The notes under the pieces were generated by a model. That model was not told the origin of the DNA and searched no databases. It worked only from the letters and a program-made list of their open reading frames with translations. A DNA stretch of 64,000 nt from contig JAFDDA010000021.1 in assembly GCA_019311105.1 (NCBI GenBank), positions 1-64,000 of the forward strand. The letters run 5' to 3'. This DNA is from Deltaproteobacteria bacterium (lineage in GTDB: Bacteria; Myxococcota_A; UBA9160; JAFDDA01). The first letter of the stretch is position 1. The number at the start of each line of letters is the position of its first letter. The translations under genes were made by a program, and so were the position numbers. Positions 16,935 through 26,509 of this stretch are shown here, piece by piece.

Positions 16935-18665
16935 CTAACGCAGGCGCCGGGCCTCATCGACCACGATGTTGTGGCGCTCGAGGATCGTCCCCTGGGATCG
17001 TTCCAAGGCCGCCACGGCGTTGCGATAGAGCTGGAAGGCGCCGATCTTCTGGCTCTCGGCGCTGACCAGGTCGCGCTCGCGCTGCAGCACGTCGAAGGGA
17101 GTCGATTCGCCCTGCTCCAGGCGGATGCCCTCCGCGCGGAACTGCTCCTCGGCGGCGAGGCGGCGTCGCTCGGCCGCCTCGATGCCCTCTTGCGCGCTCC
17201 GGAGGTCGCGGGCCGATTTCCGGATGTTCAGGATGATGTCCTGGACGAGCCGCACGCGTTGGGTGCGGATCTTCCGCATCTCGATCTCCGCTTGACGCTT
17301 GCGCGCGCGCGGCGCGTGGTTGCCGAGCGGGATCGAGAACACGCCGCCGATGCTCCAGTTATTCGCACCGTCGTGATCGAAGAAGTCCTCGGTCGAGTGC
17401 CCGAAGTTCGAGTGGATGTCGATCGGGGGGGCGAGACTGCTACAGAACCCCAGGGGCCCGGTCGGGTCACACGGCTTGCCTGAGAGGCCCGTGTAGCCAT
17501 AGCTCGCGACGAGGTCGACCTGGGGTGCCATCTGGTTCCGGTTGAAGGTGAGCCGGATCTCCTGCTGCTCGATGGCCTGGTCGAGGGCTGCGAGCTCGGG
17601 CCGCAGCCGCATCGCTTTGCCGGCCGCCGCTTCGACGTCGACGACGTAGGCCGTGTACTCGTCGGGTCGGTCCGTCGGGTTTACGAGCGTGCGGGAGCCG
17701 GCCTCGAGGTTGACGCCGAGGATCTGGTCGATCAGGTCGTCCTGGGCCGAACGGTACGCGTTTCGCGCGCGGATCAATTCGACTTCGCGCTCCGCCACGC
17801 CGGCCTCGGCCTCGAACACCTCGACCTTGGAGACGACCCCGACTTCGTACTGCACCTCGGTCTGTTCGAGCAGCTCCTGGGATGCCTCGAGGCTCTTGAC
17901 CGCGACGCGTTCCTGCTCGTCGGTCGCGACCGCCTCCCAGTACGAATCTTCGACGCGGGTCACGATGTTCATGAGCTGGAGGCGAAACTCTTCCAGGGCC
18001 TGACCGTAGGCCTCCTTCGAAAGCTTGACCTCGGTCCACGGCTGGTTCCAGTAGAGGTTCCGAAGCAGGGGCTGGGTGAAGCTGAACGTGAGGCCGCTCG
18101 TCCATTGTTCGCGCAGGGAGGAGATCGAGCGGTTCGTCTTGGTCTTGTCTCCGCTGAAGCTGAGCTCGTACTGGGTGCTGAGGACGGGGAGGATGCCGCC
18201 GAGGCTGCCTTCGTTGTGCCAGACCTCGTCTTCGACGAGTGCGACCGGAGTGGTCCCCGCCGCGCCGGGCGTGGCTTGGAGCGCGCTAGCGAATCGGGTC
18301 TCCGTGTCGCTGCGGATGGACTCGATGGACGCGACCGGATCGTAGGCGCCCCACGCGATTCGAGTCCGCTCCCAGGCGATCAGCGGGTCATGCCGCGCCA
18401 CCTGGACGTTGAGGTTGTTCTCGATGGCGAGCGCCATGGCGTCGGCCAGGGAGAGGTCGATCATCGCGGCGTCCTCGGCGGGCGCTGCCGGGTCGGCGGG
18501 CCCCGGTGCGGGCTCGGGGCTGCCCATCGGCTCGACGGCGCCGGAGTCCGCCGCGGCCGCGTCGGGGACGAGCATCGGGGCGTCGCCGCCCAGGTCGTCG
18601 GCGCGCGCGCCGGCCGCCGTCACCCAGAGCAGGACTGCCAGGAAAATCCACTGTCTGCGTACCAT
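16935..18665 (-). CDS. TolC-family outer membrane efflux/secretion channel
   Basis: A 576-residue protein with a signal peptide (residues 1-22, cleaved near ARA-DD), an acidic Pro/Ala-rich linker to about residue 60, and two OEP repeats. The first begins IDLSLADAMALAIENNLNVQ and the second near IRKSARDLRSAQEGIEAAE, with long amphipathic helices typical of the periplasmic barrel. It would form a trimeric tunnel for a tripartite pump or type I secretion; no adaptor or inner-membrane pump is adjacent. GGAGGTGAACCG is a strong ribosome site ahead of the ATG. Its upstream region holds a 23-bp tandem repeat. Confidence 0.9.
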   Translation of the reverse strand: MVRRQWIFLAVLLWVTAAGARADDLGGDAPMLVPDAAAADSGAVEPMGSPEPAPGPADPAAPAEDAAMIDLSLADAMALAIENNLNVQVARHDPLIAWERTRIAWGAYDPVASIESIRSDTETRFASALQATPGAAGTTPVALVEDEVWHNEGSLGGILPVLSTQYELSFSGDKTKTNRSISSLREQWTSGLTFSFTQPLLRNLYWNQPWTEVKLSKEAYGQALEEFRLQLMNIVTRVEDSYWEAVATDEQERVAVKSLEASQELLEQTEVQYEVGVVSKVEVFEAEAGVAEREVELIRARNAYRSAQDDLIDQILGVNLEAGSRTLVNPTDRPDEYTAYVVDVEAAAGKAMRLRPELAALDQAIEQQEIRLTFNRNQMAPQVDLVASYGYTGLSGKPCDPTGPLGFCSSLAPPIDIHSNFGHSTEDFFDHDGANNWSIGGVFSIPLGNHAPRARKRQAEIEMRKIRTQRVRLVQDIILNIRKSARDLRSAQEGIEAAERRRLAAEEQFRAEGIRLEQGESTPFDVLQRERDLVSAESQKIGAFQLYRNAVAALERSQGTILERHNIVVDEARRLR

Positions 18666-18724
18666 CGGTTCACCTCCGCGGCCCGACGTTAGCAACCCGG
18701 CTGCGCGTGGGGAGCGCCGGCCGA

Positions 18725-18809
18725 AACCGATGCGTACAGGTCCATCGAACCGATGCGTACGGGTCCACGGATCGACTGCGTACAGGTTCCACGGATCGAC
18801 TGCGTACAG
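18725..18809. repeat. Four tandem copies of a 23-24 bp repeat
   Basis: Copies at 18725-18747, 18748-18770, 18771-18794 and a partial copy at 18795-18809. The consensus is roughly AWCGAYTGCGTACAGGTCCA plus a short spacer, and the TGCGTAC core is invariant. The array sits between the divergent TolC-family and ispD genes, upstream of both. About two helical turns separate repeats, as would suit cooperative binding of a regulator, but a simple slippage repeat is equally possible. Confidence 0.85.
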
Positions 18810-18859
18810 CGAGCGAGCGACGGAACCGAGGCCCTTGGGGATCGGCTATTCTGGCGCCC

Positions 18860-19561
18860 ATGTCGGTCGTCGCACTCGTTCTCGCCGCCGGCCGTGGCGA
18901 ACGCTTCGGCGGGGACGTCCCGAAGGGCTTCACCCCGCTGGCGGGCCGCTCGCTGCTGGCCCACTCGGTCCTGGCACTCGCGGCCTCGCCGGAAGTGCAG
19001 CACATCCTTCCCGTCGTCCCGGCAGAAGGGGATGCTCGAGCGGCTGCCTGCCTTGCGGAACTCGAGGGGGTCGAGAAGCTCCTGCCCCCGGTCGGAGGCG
19101 GAGCCGAGCGCCAGGATTCCATGCGGGCGGGGCTCGCCGCCGTCCCGGACGGCACGACTCTGGTGGCGGTGCACGACGCAGCGAGGCCCTTGGTGCGGCC
19201 GAGCCTGGTCTCCGACGTGGTGCGGGCGGCTCGGGAGCACGGCGCTGCGCTGCTGGCCGTGCCGGTCCCCGACACCTTGAAGCGCGCCCAAGGCGGCGTG
19301 GTGATCGAGACCCCGGATCGCAGCGAGTACTTTCGAGCCCAGACGCCCCAGGTCTTCCGCATTGATCTGCTGCGCGAGGCGCTCGCCAAGGCCGAGACCT
19401 CCGGTGCGGTCGTGACCGACGACGCGAGCCTGATCGAGGCCCTCGGAGCGCCAGTGCACCTCGTCCCGGGCGACCCCGAGAACCTGAAGATCACCGTGGC
19501 CTCGGACCTCGTCGCCGCCGAGGCGCTCCTCGCTCGGCGCCGCCCCGAGTGGGAGGCTTGA
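18860..19561 (+). CDS. ispD: 2-C-methyl-D-erythritol 4-phosphate cytidylyltransferase IspD
   Basis: A 233-residue enzyme of normal IspD length. It has VVALVLAAGRGERFGGDVPK (nucleotide binding), VGGGAERQDSMRAGL, the HDAARPLV motif and TDDASLIEA near the C-terminus. It transfers CMP to methylerythritol phosphate in the non-mevalonate isoprenoid pathway. TATTCT at 18847-18852 lies seven bases before the ATG with no ribosome site, suggesting leaderless translation. It overlaps ispF by one base (TGATG). Confidence 0.95.
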   Translation: MSVVALVLAAGRGERFGGDVPKGFTPLAGRSLLAHSVLALAASPEVQHILPVVPAEGDARAAACLAELEGVEKLLPPVGGGAERQDSMRAGLAAVPDGTTLVAVHDAARPLVRPSLVSDVVRAAREHGAALLAVPVPDTLKRAQGGVVIETPDRSEYFRAQTPQVFRIDLLREALAKAETSGAVVTDDASLIEALGAPVHLVPGDPENLKITVASDLVAAEALLARRRPEWEA

Positions 19562-20058
19562 TGTACGCGCCGCGGATGCGCGTGGGTCAGGGAATCGACG
19601 CGCATCGACTCGAGGCGGGCCGGCCGCTCGTCCTCGGGGGTGTCCCGATCGAACACGACCGCGGGCTCGAAGGCCACTCCGACGGCGACGTGCTGCTGCA
19701 CGCCATTACAAACGCGTTGCTCGGCGCTGTGGGCCGCGGTGACCTCGGCCGGCACTTCCCGTCTTCGAACCACGAGATCGAGGGCATCTCGAGCCGGGTG
19801 ATCCTCGAGCAGGTCATGGGCTGGGTGCGCGACGACGGCTACCGACTCGCCAACGTGGATGCCACGATCGTCGCGCAAGAGCCGCGCCTCGGGCCCCACA
19901 CGGCGAAGATCGAGGCCATGGTCGCCGCGACCCTCGACGTCCATCAGGCCCAGGTGAACGTGAAGGTCACCAGCACCGACGGGCTGGGTGCGATTGGGCG
20001 CGCCGAAGGCATCTCCGCCATCGCAGTGGCGTTGATCGAGCGGAGAGAACGCTCGTGA
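19561..20058 (+). CDS. ispF: 2-C-methyl-D-erythritol 2,4-cyclodiphosphate synthase IspF
   Basis: A 165-residue enzyme with the zinc-binding GQGIDAHRL and EGHSDGDVLLHAI motifs, FPSSNHEIEGISS and the C-terminal TDGLGAIGRAEGISAIAVAL. It cyclises CDP-methylerythritol phosphate to the cyclodiphosphate, two steps after IspD. The ATG at 19561 overlaps the ispD stop; MRVGQG at 19576 is an alternative closer to the usual family start. cysS overlaps its stop by four bases, so ispD-ispF-cysS-uvrB-uvrC is probably one transcript. Confidence 0.95.
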   Translation: MYAPRMRVGQGIDAHRLEAGRPLVLGGVPIEHDRGLEGHSDGDVLLHAITNALLGAVGRGDLGRHFPSSNHEIEGISSRVILEQVMGWVRDDGYRLANVDATIVAQEPRLGPHTAKIEAMVAATLDVHQAQVNVKVTSTDGLGAIGRAEGISAIAVALIERRERS

Positions 20059-21461
20059 GCCTCGTCCTCTACGACACGCGGATGCGCAGCAAGGTGCCCT
20101 TCGCGCCGATCGAACCGGGCCACGCTCGCGTCTACACGTGCGGGCCGACGGTCTATGCCCCCCAGCACATCGGCAACATGCGTTCGCAGCTCTTCGCCGA
20201 CACGTTGAAACGCGCGTTGTTGGCTGATGGCCTTCGCGTGACTCACGTCATCAACATCACCGACGTGGGCCACTTGACTCACGACGACGTCGACCAGGGT
20301 GAGGACAAGATGGAGGCCGCTGCCGAGAAGAGCGGGCGCACGGCCGCCGAGGTGGCTGCGGAATACACGGAGCAGTGGCGCGTCGACCGCGAGCGGCTCG
20401 GCTGCCTCCCACCCGAGGTGCTCTGCAAGGCGACCGATCACATCGCGGAACAGCTCGTGTTGATCGGGGAACTCGAGGAGCGCGGTTACACCTACCGGAT
20501 CGAGGACGGGGTCTACTTCGACACGGCGAAGTTCGATCGCTACGCCGAGTTCGCGGGGCTCGACCTCGCGGCCGAGGCGGAGGGGGCGCGCATCGCCGCC
20601 GTCGAGGGCAAACGCAACCCGAGCGACTTTGCCCTGTGGAAGTTCGCCGAAGCGAGCGTGGTGCGACAGCAGGAGTGGGATTCTCCCTGGGGCCGTGGGT
20701 TCCCGGGCTGGCACGTCGAGTGCTCGGCCATGAGCCGGCGCTACCTCGGTGAGCACTTCGACATCCACACCGGGGGCGTCGATCACATCAAGGTCCACCA
20801 CACCAACGAGGTCGCCCAGAGCGAGTGCGCCTTCGCCGAGACGCCGTGGGTGAACGTCTGGATGCACAACGAGTTCTTGACGTTCGGTGAGGAAAAGATC
20901 TCGAAGTCCAAAGGGCATGTGCTCGCGGTGGCGGATCTGATCGAACAGGGGATCGAGCCCTTGGCGTTCCGCTACTTCATCCTCCAGGCCCACTATCGGC
21001 AGCAGCAAGCGTTCACGGTCGAGGCGGCCCAGGCGGCGGCCACGGGCTATCGGCGGTTGCTGGCCCAGGCGGCCGAGCTGCGCGGTGCGACCGGTGCAGC
21101 CGACCCCGCCCGCTGCGAACCCTTCGAGTCGCGCTTCCGCGCCGCGATGGCCGACGATCTCAACACGCCTCGCGCCCTGGCCGTGGTCTTCGACGTGCTG
21201 AAGAGTGACGCTCTCGAGCCGGCGGACCGTCGGGATCTGCTGACAGAGTTCGACGCCTCGCTCGGCCTCGGCCTGGCAGACGCCGAAGTCGCGGACCTGG
21301 CCCAGGAGTCCGACCCGCGTATCGACGCGCTGCTCGAGGAGCGCCAGGCTGCCCGCAAGAACCGCGACTTCGCAACCGCCGACCGCATCCGTGATGAACT
21401 GGCGGCCGAGGGCGTGGAGATCATCGACACGCCCGAGGGTCCCCGATGGCAGCGGAAGTAG
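20055..21461 (+). CDS. cysS: Cysteinyl-tRNA synthetase
   Basis: A 468-residue class I synthetase. It has the zinc/HIGH region [17 protein letters not shown] (HIGN), the zinc-cysteine motif [14 protein letters not shown] followed by IHTGGVDH, and the KMSKS-equivalent KISKSKGH. It charges tRNA-Cys. The C-terminal DALR-like helical domain ends with [20 protein letters not shown] start overlaps ispF; the uvrB ATG at 21446 lies inside its last codons. Confidence 0.97.
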   Translation: MSLVLYDTRMRSKVPFAPIEPGHARVYTCGPTVYAPQHIGNMRSQLFADTLKRALLADGLRVTHVINITDVGHLTHDDVDQGEDKMEAAAEKSGRTAAEVAAEYTEQWRVDRERLGCLPPEVLCKATDHIAEQLVLIGELEERGYTYRIEDGVYFDTAKFDRYAEFAGLDLAAEAEGARIAAVEGKRNPSDFALWKFAEASVVRQQEWDSPWGRGFPGWHVECSAMSRRYLGEHFDIHTGGVDHIKVHHTNEVAQSECAFAETPWVNVWMHNEFLTFGEEKISKSKGHVLAVADLIEQGIEPLAFRYFILQAHYRQQQAFTVEAAQAAATGYRRLLAQAAELRGATGAADPARCEPFESRFRAAMADDLNTPRALAVVFDVLKSDALEPADRRDLLTEFDASLGLGLADAEVADLAQESDPRIDALLEERQAARKNRDFATADRIRDELAAEGVEIIDTPEGPRWQRK

Positions 21462-23455
21462 AAGAACGCTTCCGGATCGTCTCGGACTTCGAGCCCCAGG
21501 GCGACCAGCCGGCGGCCATCGACGCCCTCGCCGAAGGGCTCGACCGCGGCGACCCGCATCAGACCCTGCTCGGTGTCACGGGAAGCGGCAAGACCTTCAC
21601 CATGGCGTGTGTCGTCGAGCGGCTGAACCGGCCCGCCATCGTGATGTCGCCGAACAAGACGCTCGCGGCCCAGCTCTACGGCGAGTTCAAGCAGCTCTTC
21701 CCGGACAACGCGGTCGAGTACTTCGTCTCGTACTACGACTACTACCAGCCCGAGGCCTACATCGCGGCCTCGGACACCTACATCGAGAAGGATTCGTCGA
21801 TCAACGACGAGATCGACAAGCTGCGGCACTCGGCCACGCATTCGCTCCTGACCCGGAAGGACGTCCTGGTCGTGGCGAGCGTTTCGTCCATCTACGGGCT
21901 GGGCGCGCCCGAGACCTACGGTCAGATGCACGCCTACGTCGAGACGGGCATGACCCTCGATCGCGACAAGCTGCTGCGACGGCTCGTCGACATGCTCTAC
22001 ACGCGCAACGATCTCGACTTTCATCGCGGGACGTTCCGGGTCCGGGGTGACGTGGTCGAGATCTTCCCGCAGTACGAGGCTGAGCAGGCCGTGCGGGTGG
22101 AGTTCTTCGGCGACGAGGTCGAGGCCATCTCCGAGATCGACCCGTTGCGCGGGAAGGTCCTGCGGCGCGCGAAGCGGGCGATGATCTACCCGGCCAGCCA
22201 CTACGTGGCGACCCAGGCGATTCTGGACCGAGCGGTGGAGGGCATCCGCGGCGAACTCGACGAGCGGATCGCCTACTTCAAGGAGAACGACAAACTGCTC
22301 GAGGCCCAGCGGCTCGAACAGCGCACGATGTTCGACGTCGAGATGTTGCGTGAGATGGGCTTCTGTCACGGGGTCGAGAACTACTCGCGCTGGCTCGACG
22401 GCCGCGAGGCGGGTCAGAAGCCGTACACGTTGTACGACTACCTGCCCGACGACGTCATCGTGTGCCTCGACGAGAGCCACATCACCGTCCCCCAGATCGG
22501 CGGTATGTATCGCGGCGACCGGGCGCGCAAGGAGACGCTCGTCGATTTCGGGTTCCGGCTCCCGTCGGCCCTCGACAATCGGCCGCTGCGCTTCGACGAG
22601 TGGGAGTCGATCCCGAAGCAGTGCGTCCACATCTCCGCCACGCCGTCGGACTACGAGTTCGAACGTTCGAAGGGCGTGGTCGTGGAGCAGATCATCCGCC
22701 CCACGGGCCTGATGGACCCGGAGATCGACATCCGGCCGGCGACAGGGCAGGTGGACGATCTGCTCGGCGAGATTCGGACCATCGTCGAGCAGGGCGGGCG
22801 CGTGCTCGTCACGACCCTGACCAAGCGGATGTCCGAGGAGCTGACCGACTACTACGCCGACCTCGGCGTACGCGTGCGCTACCTGCACAGCGAGATCAAG
22901 ACGATCGAACGCACGGAGATCATCCGAGAGCTGCGCGAGGGCACCTTCGACGTGCTGGTCGGGATCAACCTGCTGCGTGAGGGGCTCGACATCCCCGAGG
23001 TGGCGTTGGTCGCGATCCTCGACGCCGACAAGGAAGGCTTCCTTCGCTCCACGCGTTCCCTCATCCAGACCATCGGCCGTGCGGCCCGCAACGTGGACGG
23101 CCGGGTGATCCTTTACGCCGACAAAGAGACCAACTCGATCCGCGAGACCCTCGCCGAGACCGGCCGTCGCCGGGAGGTCCAGCGGGCCTATAACGTCGAG
23201 CACGACATCACGCCCACCTCCATCGTCAAGCGGATCGTGAGCCTGCGCGACTCCATCTGGGAGCACGACTACGTGACCGTGCCGCGCAGCGAAGAGCGGG
23301 CGGAGCCGGAGATTCCGCCCCACGAGCTGCCGGGTGTGCTGGAGGCGTTGCGCAACGAGATGCGTGCAGCCGCCAAGGACCTCGACTTCGAGCGCGCCGC
23401 CGAGCTGCGGGACCGCATCCAGGCGCTCGAGTCGGAGCGGCTGCGGGTCGGCTAG
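21446..23455 (+). CDS. uvrB: Excinuclease ABC subunit UvrB
   Basis: A 669-residue DNA repair helicase-like protein. It has Walker [14 protein letters not shown], the beta-hairpin [11 protein letters not shown] that is inserted between DNA strands, the DEAD-like VCLDESHIT, helicase motif [11 protein letters not shown] and a C-terminal UVR motif ([13 protein letters not shown]) that binds UvrC. With UvrA it verifies damage and loads UvrC. It overlaps cysS by 16 bases and uvrC by one, an unusual but translation-coupled arrangement. Confidence 0.98.
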   Translation: MAAEVEERFRIVSDFEPQGDQPAAIDALAEGLDRGDPHQTLLGVTGSGKTFTMACVVERLNRPAIVMSPNKTLAAQLYGEFKQLFPDNAVEYFVSYYDYYQPEAYIAASDTYIEKDSSINDEIDKLRHSATHSLLTRKDVLVVASVSSIYGLGAPETYGQMHAYVETGMTLDRDKLLRRLVDMLYTRNDLDFHRGTFRVRGDVVEIFPQYEAEQAVRVEFFGDEVEAISEIDPLRGKVLRRAKRAMIYPASHYVATQAILDRAVEGIRGELDERIAYFKENDKLLEAQRLEQRTMFDVEMLREMGFCHGVENYSRWLDGREAGQKPYTLYDYLPDDVIVCLDESHITVPQIGGMYRGDRARKETLVDFGFRLPSALDNRPLRFDEWESIPKQCVHISATPSDYEFERSKGVVVEQIIRPTGLMDPEIDIRPATGQVDDLLGEIRTIVEQGGRVLVTTLTKRMSEELTDYYADLGVRVRYLHSEIKTIERTEIIRELREGTFDVLVGINLLREGLDIPEVALVAILDADKEGFLRSTRSLIQTIGRAARNVDGRVILYADKETNSIRETLAETGRRREVQRAYNVEHDITPTSIVKRIVSLRDSIWEHDYVTVPRSEERAEPEIPPHELPGVLEALRNEMRAAAKDLDFERAAELRDRIQALESERLRVG

Positions 23456-25419
23456 TGGAACCCACGCCCCCTCGGGTTGCGCAGGCGCTCGCCGAACGGG
23501 TTGCGAGCCTTCCCGCCAGCCCGGGCGTCTACCTGTTCAAGAACGCCCGCGGGCGGGTGCTCTATGTCGGGAAGGCCCAGAGCCTGCGTCAGCGCGTTCG
23601 TTCCTACCTCAAGCCCGGTGCGGACGGCCGGCTGCAGCTGCCGAAGCTGATGGAGCGCGCCGTCACGGTCGACGTCGTCGTGACCGACGGAGTCAAGGAC
23701 GCGCTGCTGCTCGAAAACGAGCTGATCAAGCAACACAAGCCCGCCTTCAACGTCCGACTTCGTGACGACAAGCAATATCTGGCCCTGCGGCTCGACCCCA
23801 ACGAGGAGTGGCCGCGCCTCACCCAGGTCCGGAAGTTCGCCCGCGATGGTGCGTGGTACTTCGGGCCCTACACGTCGAGCAGTTCCCTGCGCGAGGTGGT
23901 CTCGAATCTGAGGCGCATCTTTCCCCTGCGCTCCTGCAGCAACGCCGTCTTCCGCGACTACGCCCGGCGCGGCCGCCCCTGCATCGAGTTCGAGATGAAC
24001 CGCTGCCTCGGGCCTTGTTGCGACCGCGTGGACGGGCCGGCCTACACCGAGCTGGTGGAGGGCACCGCCCTGTTCCTGCGCGGACGCTCGGACCAGCTGC
24101 GCGCGGACCTCGAGGCGCGCATGCAGGCGGCGGCAGCGGAAGAGCGCTTCGAGGAGGCCGGTCGCCTGCGCGACCGCCTCGGCGCGGTGGAACGCACGGT
24201 GGAGCGGCAACGCATCGTGGCCGAGGCACCCATCGACCGCGACGTCTTCGGCCTCGCGCGCGACGGGGGCGAAGTCGAGATCCAGGCGCTGTTCGTGCGG
24301 GACGGCCGCGTGGTGGGCAACGCGGACTATGGCTTCTCGCAGGTCGCTCTCGACGATGGGAGCGTGCTCGAATCCTTCCTCAGTCAGTTCTACGGCAGCG
24401 GCGATCGCCACCCCGTGCCCGATGAGGTGCTGACCTCCGCAGAGGTGGGCGGCGAGGAGGGGCTCGCGGCGCTGTTGTCCGAGCGCGCGACCAAGCGCGT
24501 CCCACTGCGGGCCCCGCAGCGCGGAGATTCGCGCCGGCTCGTCGAGATGGCGAGCCACAACGCCGAGCTCGGCCTCGCGCGACGCTTGGCCGCCCGCGAG
24601 AGCCTCGATGTGGCCCTGGAGGAGCTGCGCGAGCGGCTTGGGCTCACCGTGCCACCCAAGCGCGTCGAGTGCTACGACGTCTCGACCTTGCACGGAACCT
24701 TCTCGGTGGCGAGCCGCGTCACCTTCGAGGACGGGCAGCCGGTGAAGGCGGACTACCGCCGCTACCGCATCCACGATGCCAAAGGCGGCGACGACTACGG
24801 TTGCCTGCGTGAGGTCGTGAGCCGTCGCCTCGCGCGCGTCGAGGCCGAGCCGCTGCCCGACCTGCTGATGGTCGACGGAGGCAAGGGCCAGCTTGGCGTC
24901 GTGCTGGCCTGCCTGGCAGATGCCGGGCTCGAGGTCGAGACCGTGGGGATCGCCAAGGAGCGGGACGCCGACAGCCCGAGTGTGCGCGTCCGAAGGGGAG
25001 GCGGGCTGAAGAGCGAACGCCTCTTCCGGCCGAACCGAAAGGACGCGATCCTGCTGGCGCCGTCGTCGCGGGGGCTGCTGTTTCTCCAGCGCGTGCGCGA
25101 CGAATCGCACCGCTTCGCCATCGACTACCAGCGCTCCTTGCGGCGTCGGATCGGGATGACGTCGATCCTCGAAGCGCTCCCCGGGATCGGCCCGGCGAAG
25201 CGGCGGGCGCTGCTCCGGACGCTCGGCAGCCTCGCGGCGGTGCGGCGGGCCGGGGAGGCCGAGCTGCAGGCGGTCCCCGGGGTCTCTGCGCGCGATGCGG
25301 CGACGCTCCACAGCTTCTTCGGAGAGGCCGCTGAGGGCCCTCCCGCGGTCGAGGAGCCTCTCAGCGAGCCCCTTTCGCCGGCAGGGGACGCGCAGACGGA
25401 CGGCAAACCGACGGCCTGA
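23455..25419 (+). CDS. uvrC: Excinuclease ABC subunit UvrC
   Basis: A 654-residue nuclease. The N-terminal GIY-YIG domain (SPGVYLFKNARGRVLYVGKA) cuts 3' of the lesion. A Cys-rich loop (CIEFEMNRCLGPCCDRV) and a UVR motif near 205-230 follow, then the RNase H-like domain (CYDVSTLHGTFSVAS, LLMVDGGKGQL) that cuts 5', and C-terminal helix-hairpin-helix motifs (LEALPGIGPAKRRALL). GTG start sharing one base with the uvrB stop. A Pro/Glu-rich tail of about 35 residues extends past the last HhH. Confidence 0.97.
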   Translation: MEPTPPRVAQALAERVASLPASPGVYLFKNARGRVLYVGKAQSLRQRVRSYLKPGADGRLQLPKLMERAVTVDVVVTDGVKDALLLENELIKQHKPAFNVRLRDDKQYLALRLDPNEEWPRLTQVRKFARDGAWYFGPYTSSSSLREVVSNLRRIFPLRSCSNAVFRDYARRGRPCIEFEMNRCLGPCCDRVDGPAYTELVEGTALFLRGRSDQLRADLEARMQAAAAEERFEEAGRLRDRLGAVERTVERQRIVAEAPIDRDVFGLARDGGEVEIQALFVRDGRVVGNADYGFSQVALDDGSVLESFLSQFYGSGDRHPVPDEVLTSAEVGGEEGLAALLSERATKRVPLRAPQRGDSRRLVEMASHNAELGLARRLAARESLDVALEELRERLGLTVPPKRVECYDVSTLHGTFSVASRVTFEDGQPVKADYRRYRIHDAKGGDDYGCLREVVSRRLARVEAEPLPDLLMVDGGKGQLGVVLACLADAGLEVETVGIAKERDADSPSVRVRRGGGLKSERLFRPNRKDAILLAPSSRGLLFLQRVRDESHRFAIDYQRSLRRRIGMTSILEALPGIGPAKRRALLRTLGSLAAVRRAGEAELQAVPGVSARDAATLHSFFGEAAEGPPAVEEPLSEPLSPAGDAQTDGKPTA

Positions 25420-25458
25420 TCGTCAAGAATCGCCCCCAATCGTCCGATCCAGGGAGGT

Positions 25459-26340
25459 GTGGAGGCGCGTTTGTCCCGCCGGATCGGAATCGTTTGCATC
25501 GTCCTGTCCCTGTGGGTCGCCGCGCCGTCCGTGGCCGAGATCTACAAGTGGGTCGATGCGAGTGGCCGGATGCACTTCACCACCGACCTGACCCAGGTCC
25601 CCGCCGGCCAACGCCGCGAGAGTGAACGCGGGGCCGAGGTCCGGTCGGAATCCGACAGTGTTCAGTTCCACTCGAACACGGGCCAACCGCCCGCCCGCCG
25701 GGGCGCACCCTCCATCCAGCGTGGCCGCCGCAAGACCTACACCGTCCAGGTCCCGCCTGGCGCGACCAGCATGCACGTCATGGTGGAGCTCAACGATCGC
25801 GTGACGGCCCCGTTCATCATCGACACGGGCGCTTCGGACGTGGTGCTCCCCAAGGCCGTCGCCGACGAACTCGGGATCGAAACGGACGCCGACACCCTGA
25901 CGCTTCAATACAGGACGGCGAACGGCTTGATCGAGTCGCCCGTCGTGACGCTCGACTCGGTCAACCTCGGCGGTGCACGTGTCGAAGGCGTCCTGGCGAG
26001 CATCAGCAGCTCACTCCAGGTCGGGCTGTTGGGGCTCAGCTACTTCAATCACTTCCAGTACGAGATCGATGCCGCCCGTGGGCTCGTGCACCTGACACCC
26101 AACGGTGTGGCAGAGAGCGGCGCCGTGCGCGGGGGGCGCAGCGAGGCCCAATGGCGATCGACGTTCCGAAGCATGCGCCAACGTCTCGAACGTCTTCAGG
26201 AAGAGATCGAGCGCACACCGTCGAGCCGTTCGCGCAAGAAGGACGGGTTGGAGGAGCAGCGCGGTCGTATGCTCGGCCAGCTTGGGCGCCTCGAGGCCGA
26301 GGCCGACCACGCCAAGGTCCCGTACGGATGGCGCGACTAG
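25459..26340 (+). CDS. Exported retropepsin-like aspartic protease with DUF4124 domain
   Basis: A 293-residue protein with a signal peptide (about 1-27) followed by a DUF4124 segment (AEIYKWVDASGRMHFTTD). A retropepsin-type domain at about 95-215 carries the catalytic motif FIIDTGASDVVLP and the later hydrophobic GLLGLSYFNHFQYEID. A charged helical tail (about 235-290) is probably coiled coil. Retropepsin-type proteases act as dimers of one D-T-G half each. The substrate is unknown. GTG start after GGGAGGTGTG. It stands 39 bases after uvrC but looks functionally unrelated. Confidence 0.85.
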   Translation: MEARLSRRIGIVCIVLSLWVAAPSVAEIYKWVDASGRMHFTTDLTQVPAGQRRESERGAEVRSESDSVQFHSNTGQPPARRGAPSIQRGRRKTYTVQVPPGATSMHVMVELNDRVTAPFIIDTGASDVVLPKAVADELGIETDADTLTLQYRTANGLIESPVVTLDSVNLGGARVEGVLASISSSLQVGLLGLSYFNHFQYEIDAARGLVHLTPNGVAESGAVRGGRSEAQWRSTFRSMRQRLERLQEEIERTPSSRSRKKDGLEEQRGRMLGQLGRLEAEADHAKVPYGWRD

Positions 26341-26413
26341 CCGGCGCAGGCCGTTCTTCGATCTTCGATCCCGTGTGAGCTAGCTTCGTCCGCCCCGGTC
26401 CCTGGGAGCCCGC

Positions 26414-26509
26414 GTGCAACTCTCGTTGCCGGCAAGGGTGCAGTTCTCGTTGCCCGCATGGGGCCGACTCTCGTTGCCCGCCTGGGTGCGACTCTCGTTG
26501 CCCGGACTT
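26414..26509 (+). repeat. Four in-frame 24-bp repeats at the comEC 5' end
   Basis: Units at 26414-26437, 26438-26461, 26462-26485 and 26486-26509 share the core CTCTCGTTGCC and encode the eight-residue repeat V-Q/R-L/F-S-L-P-A/G-W/R. The array begins at the GTG start. Being a multiple of three, gain or loss of units would change only the length of the N-terminus. Confidence 0.85.
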
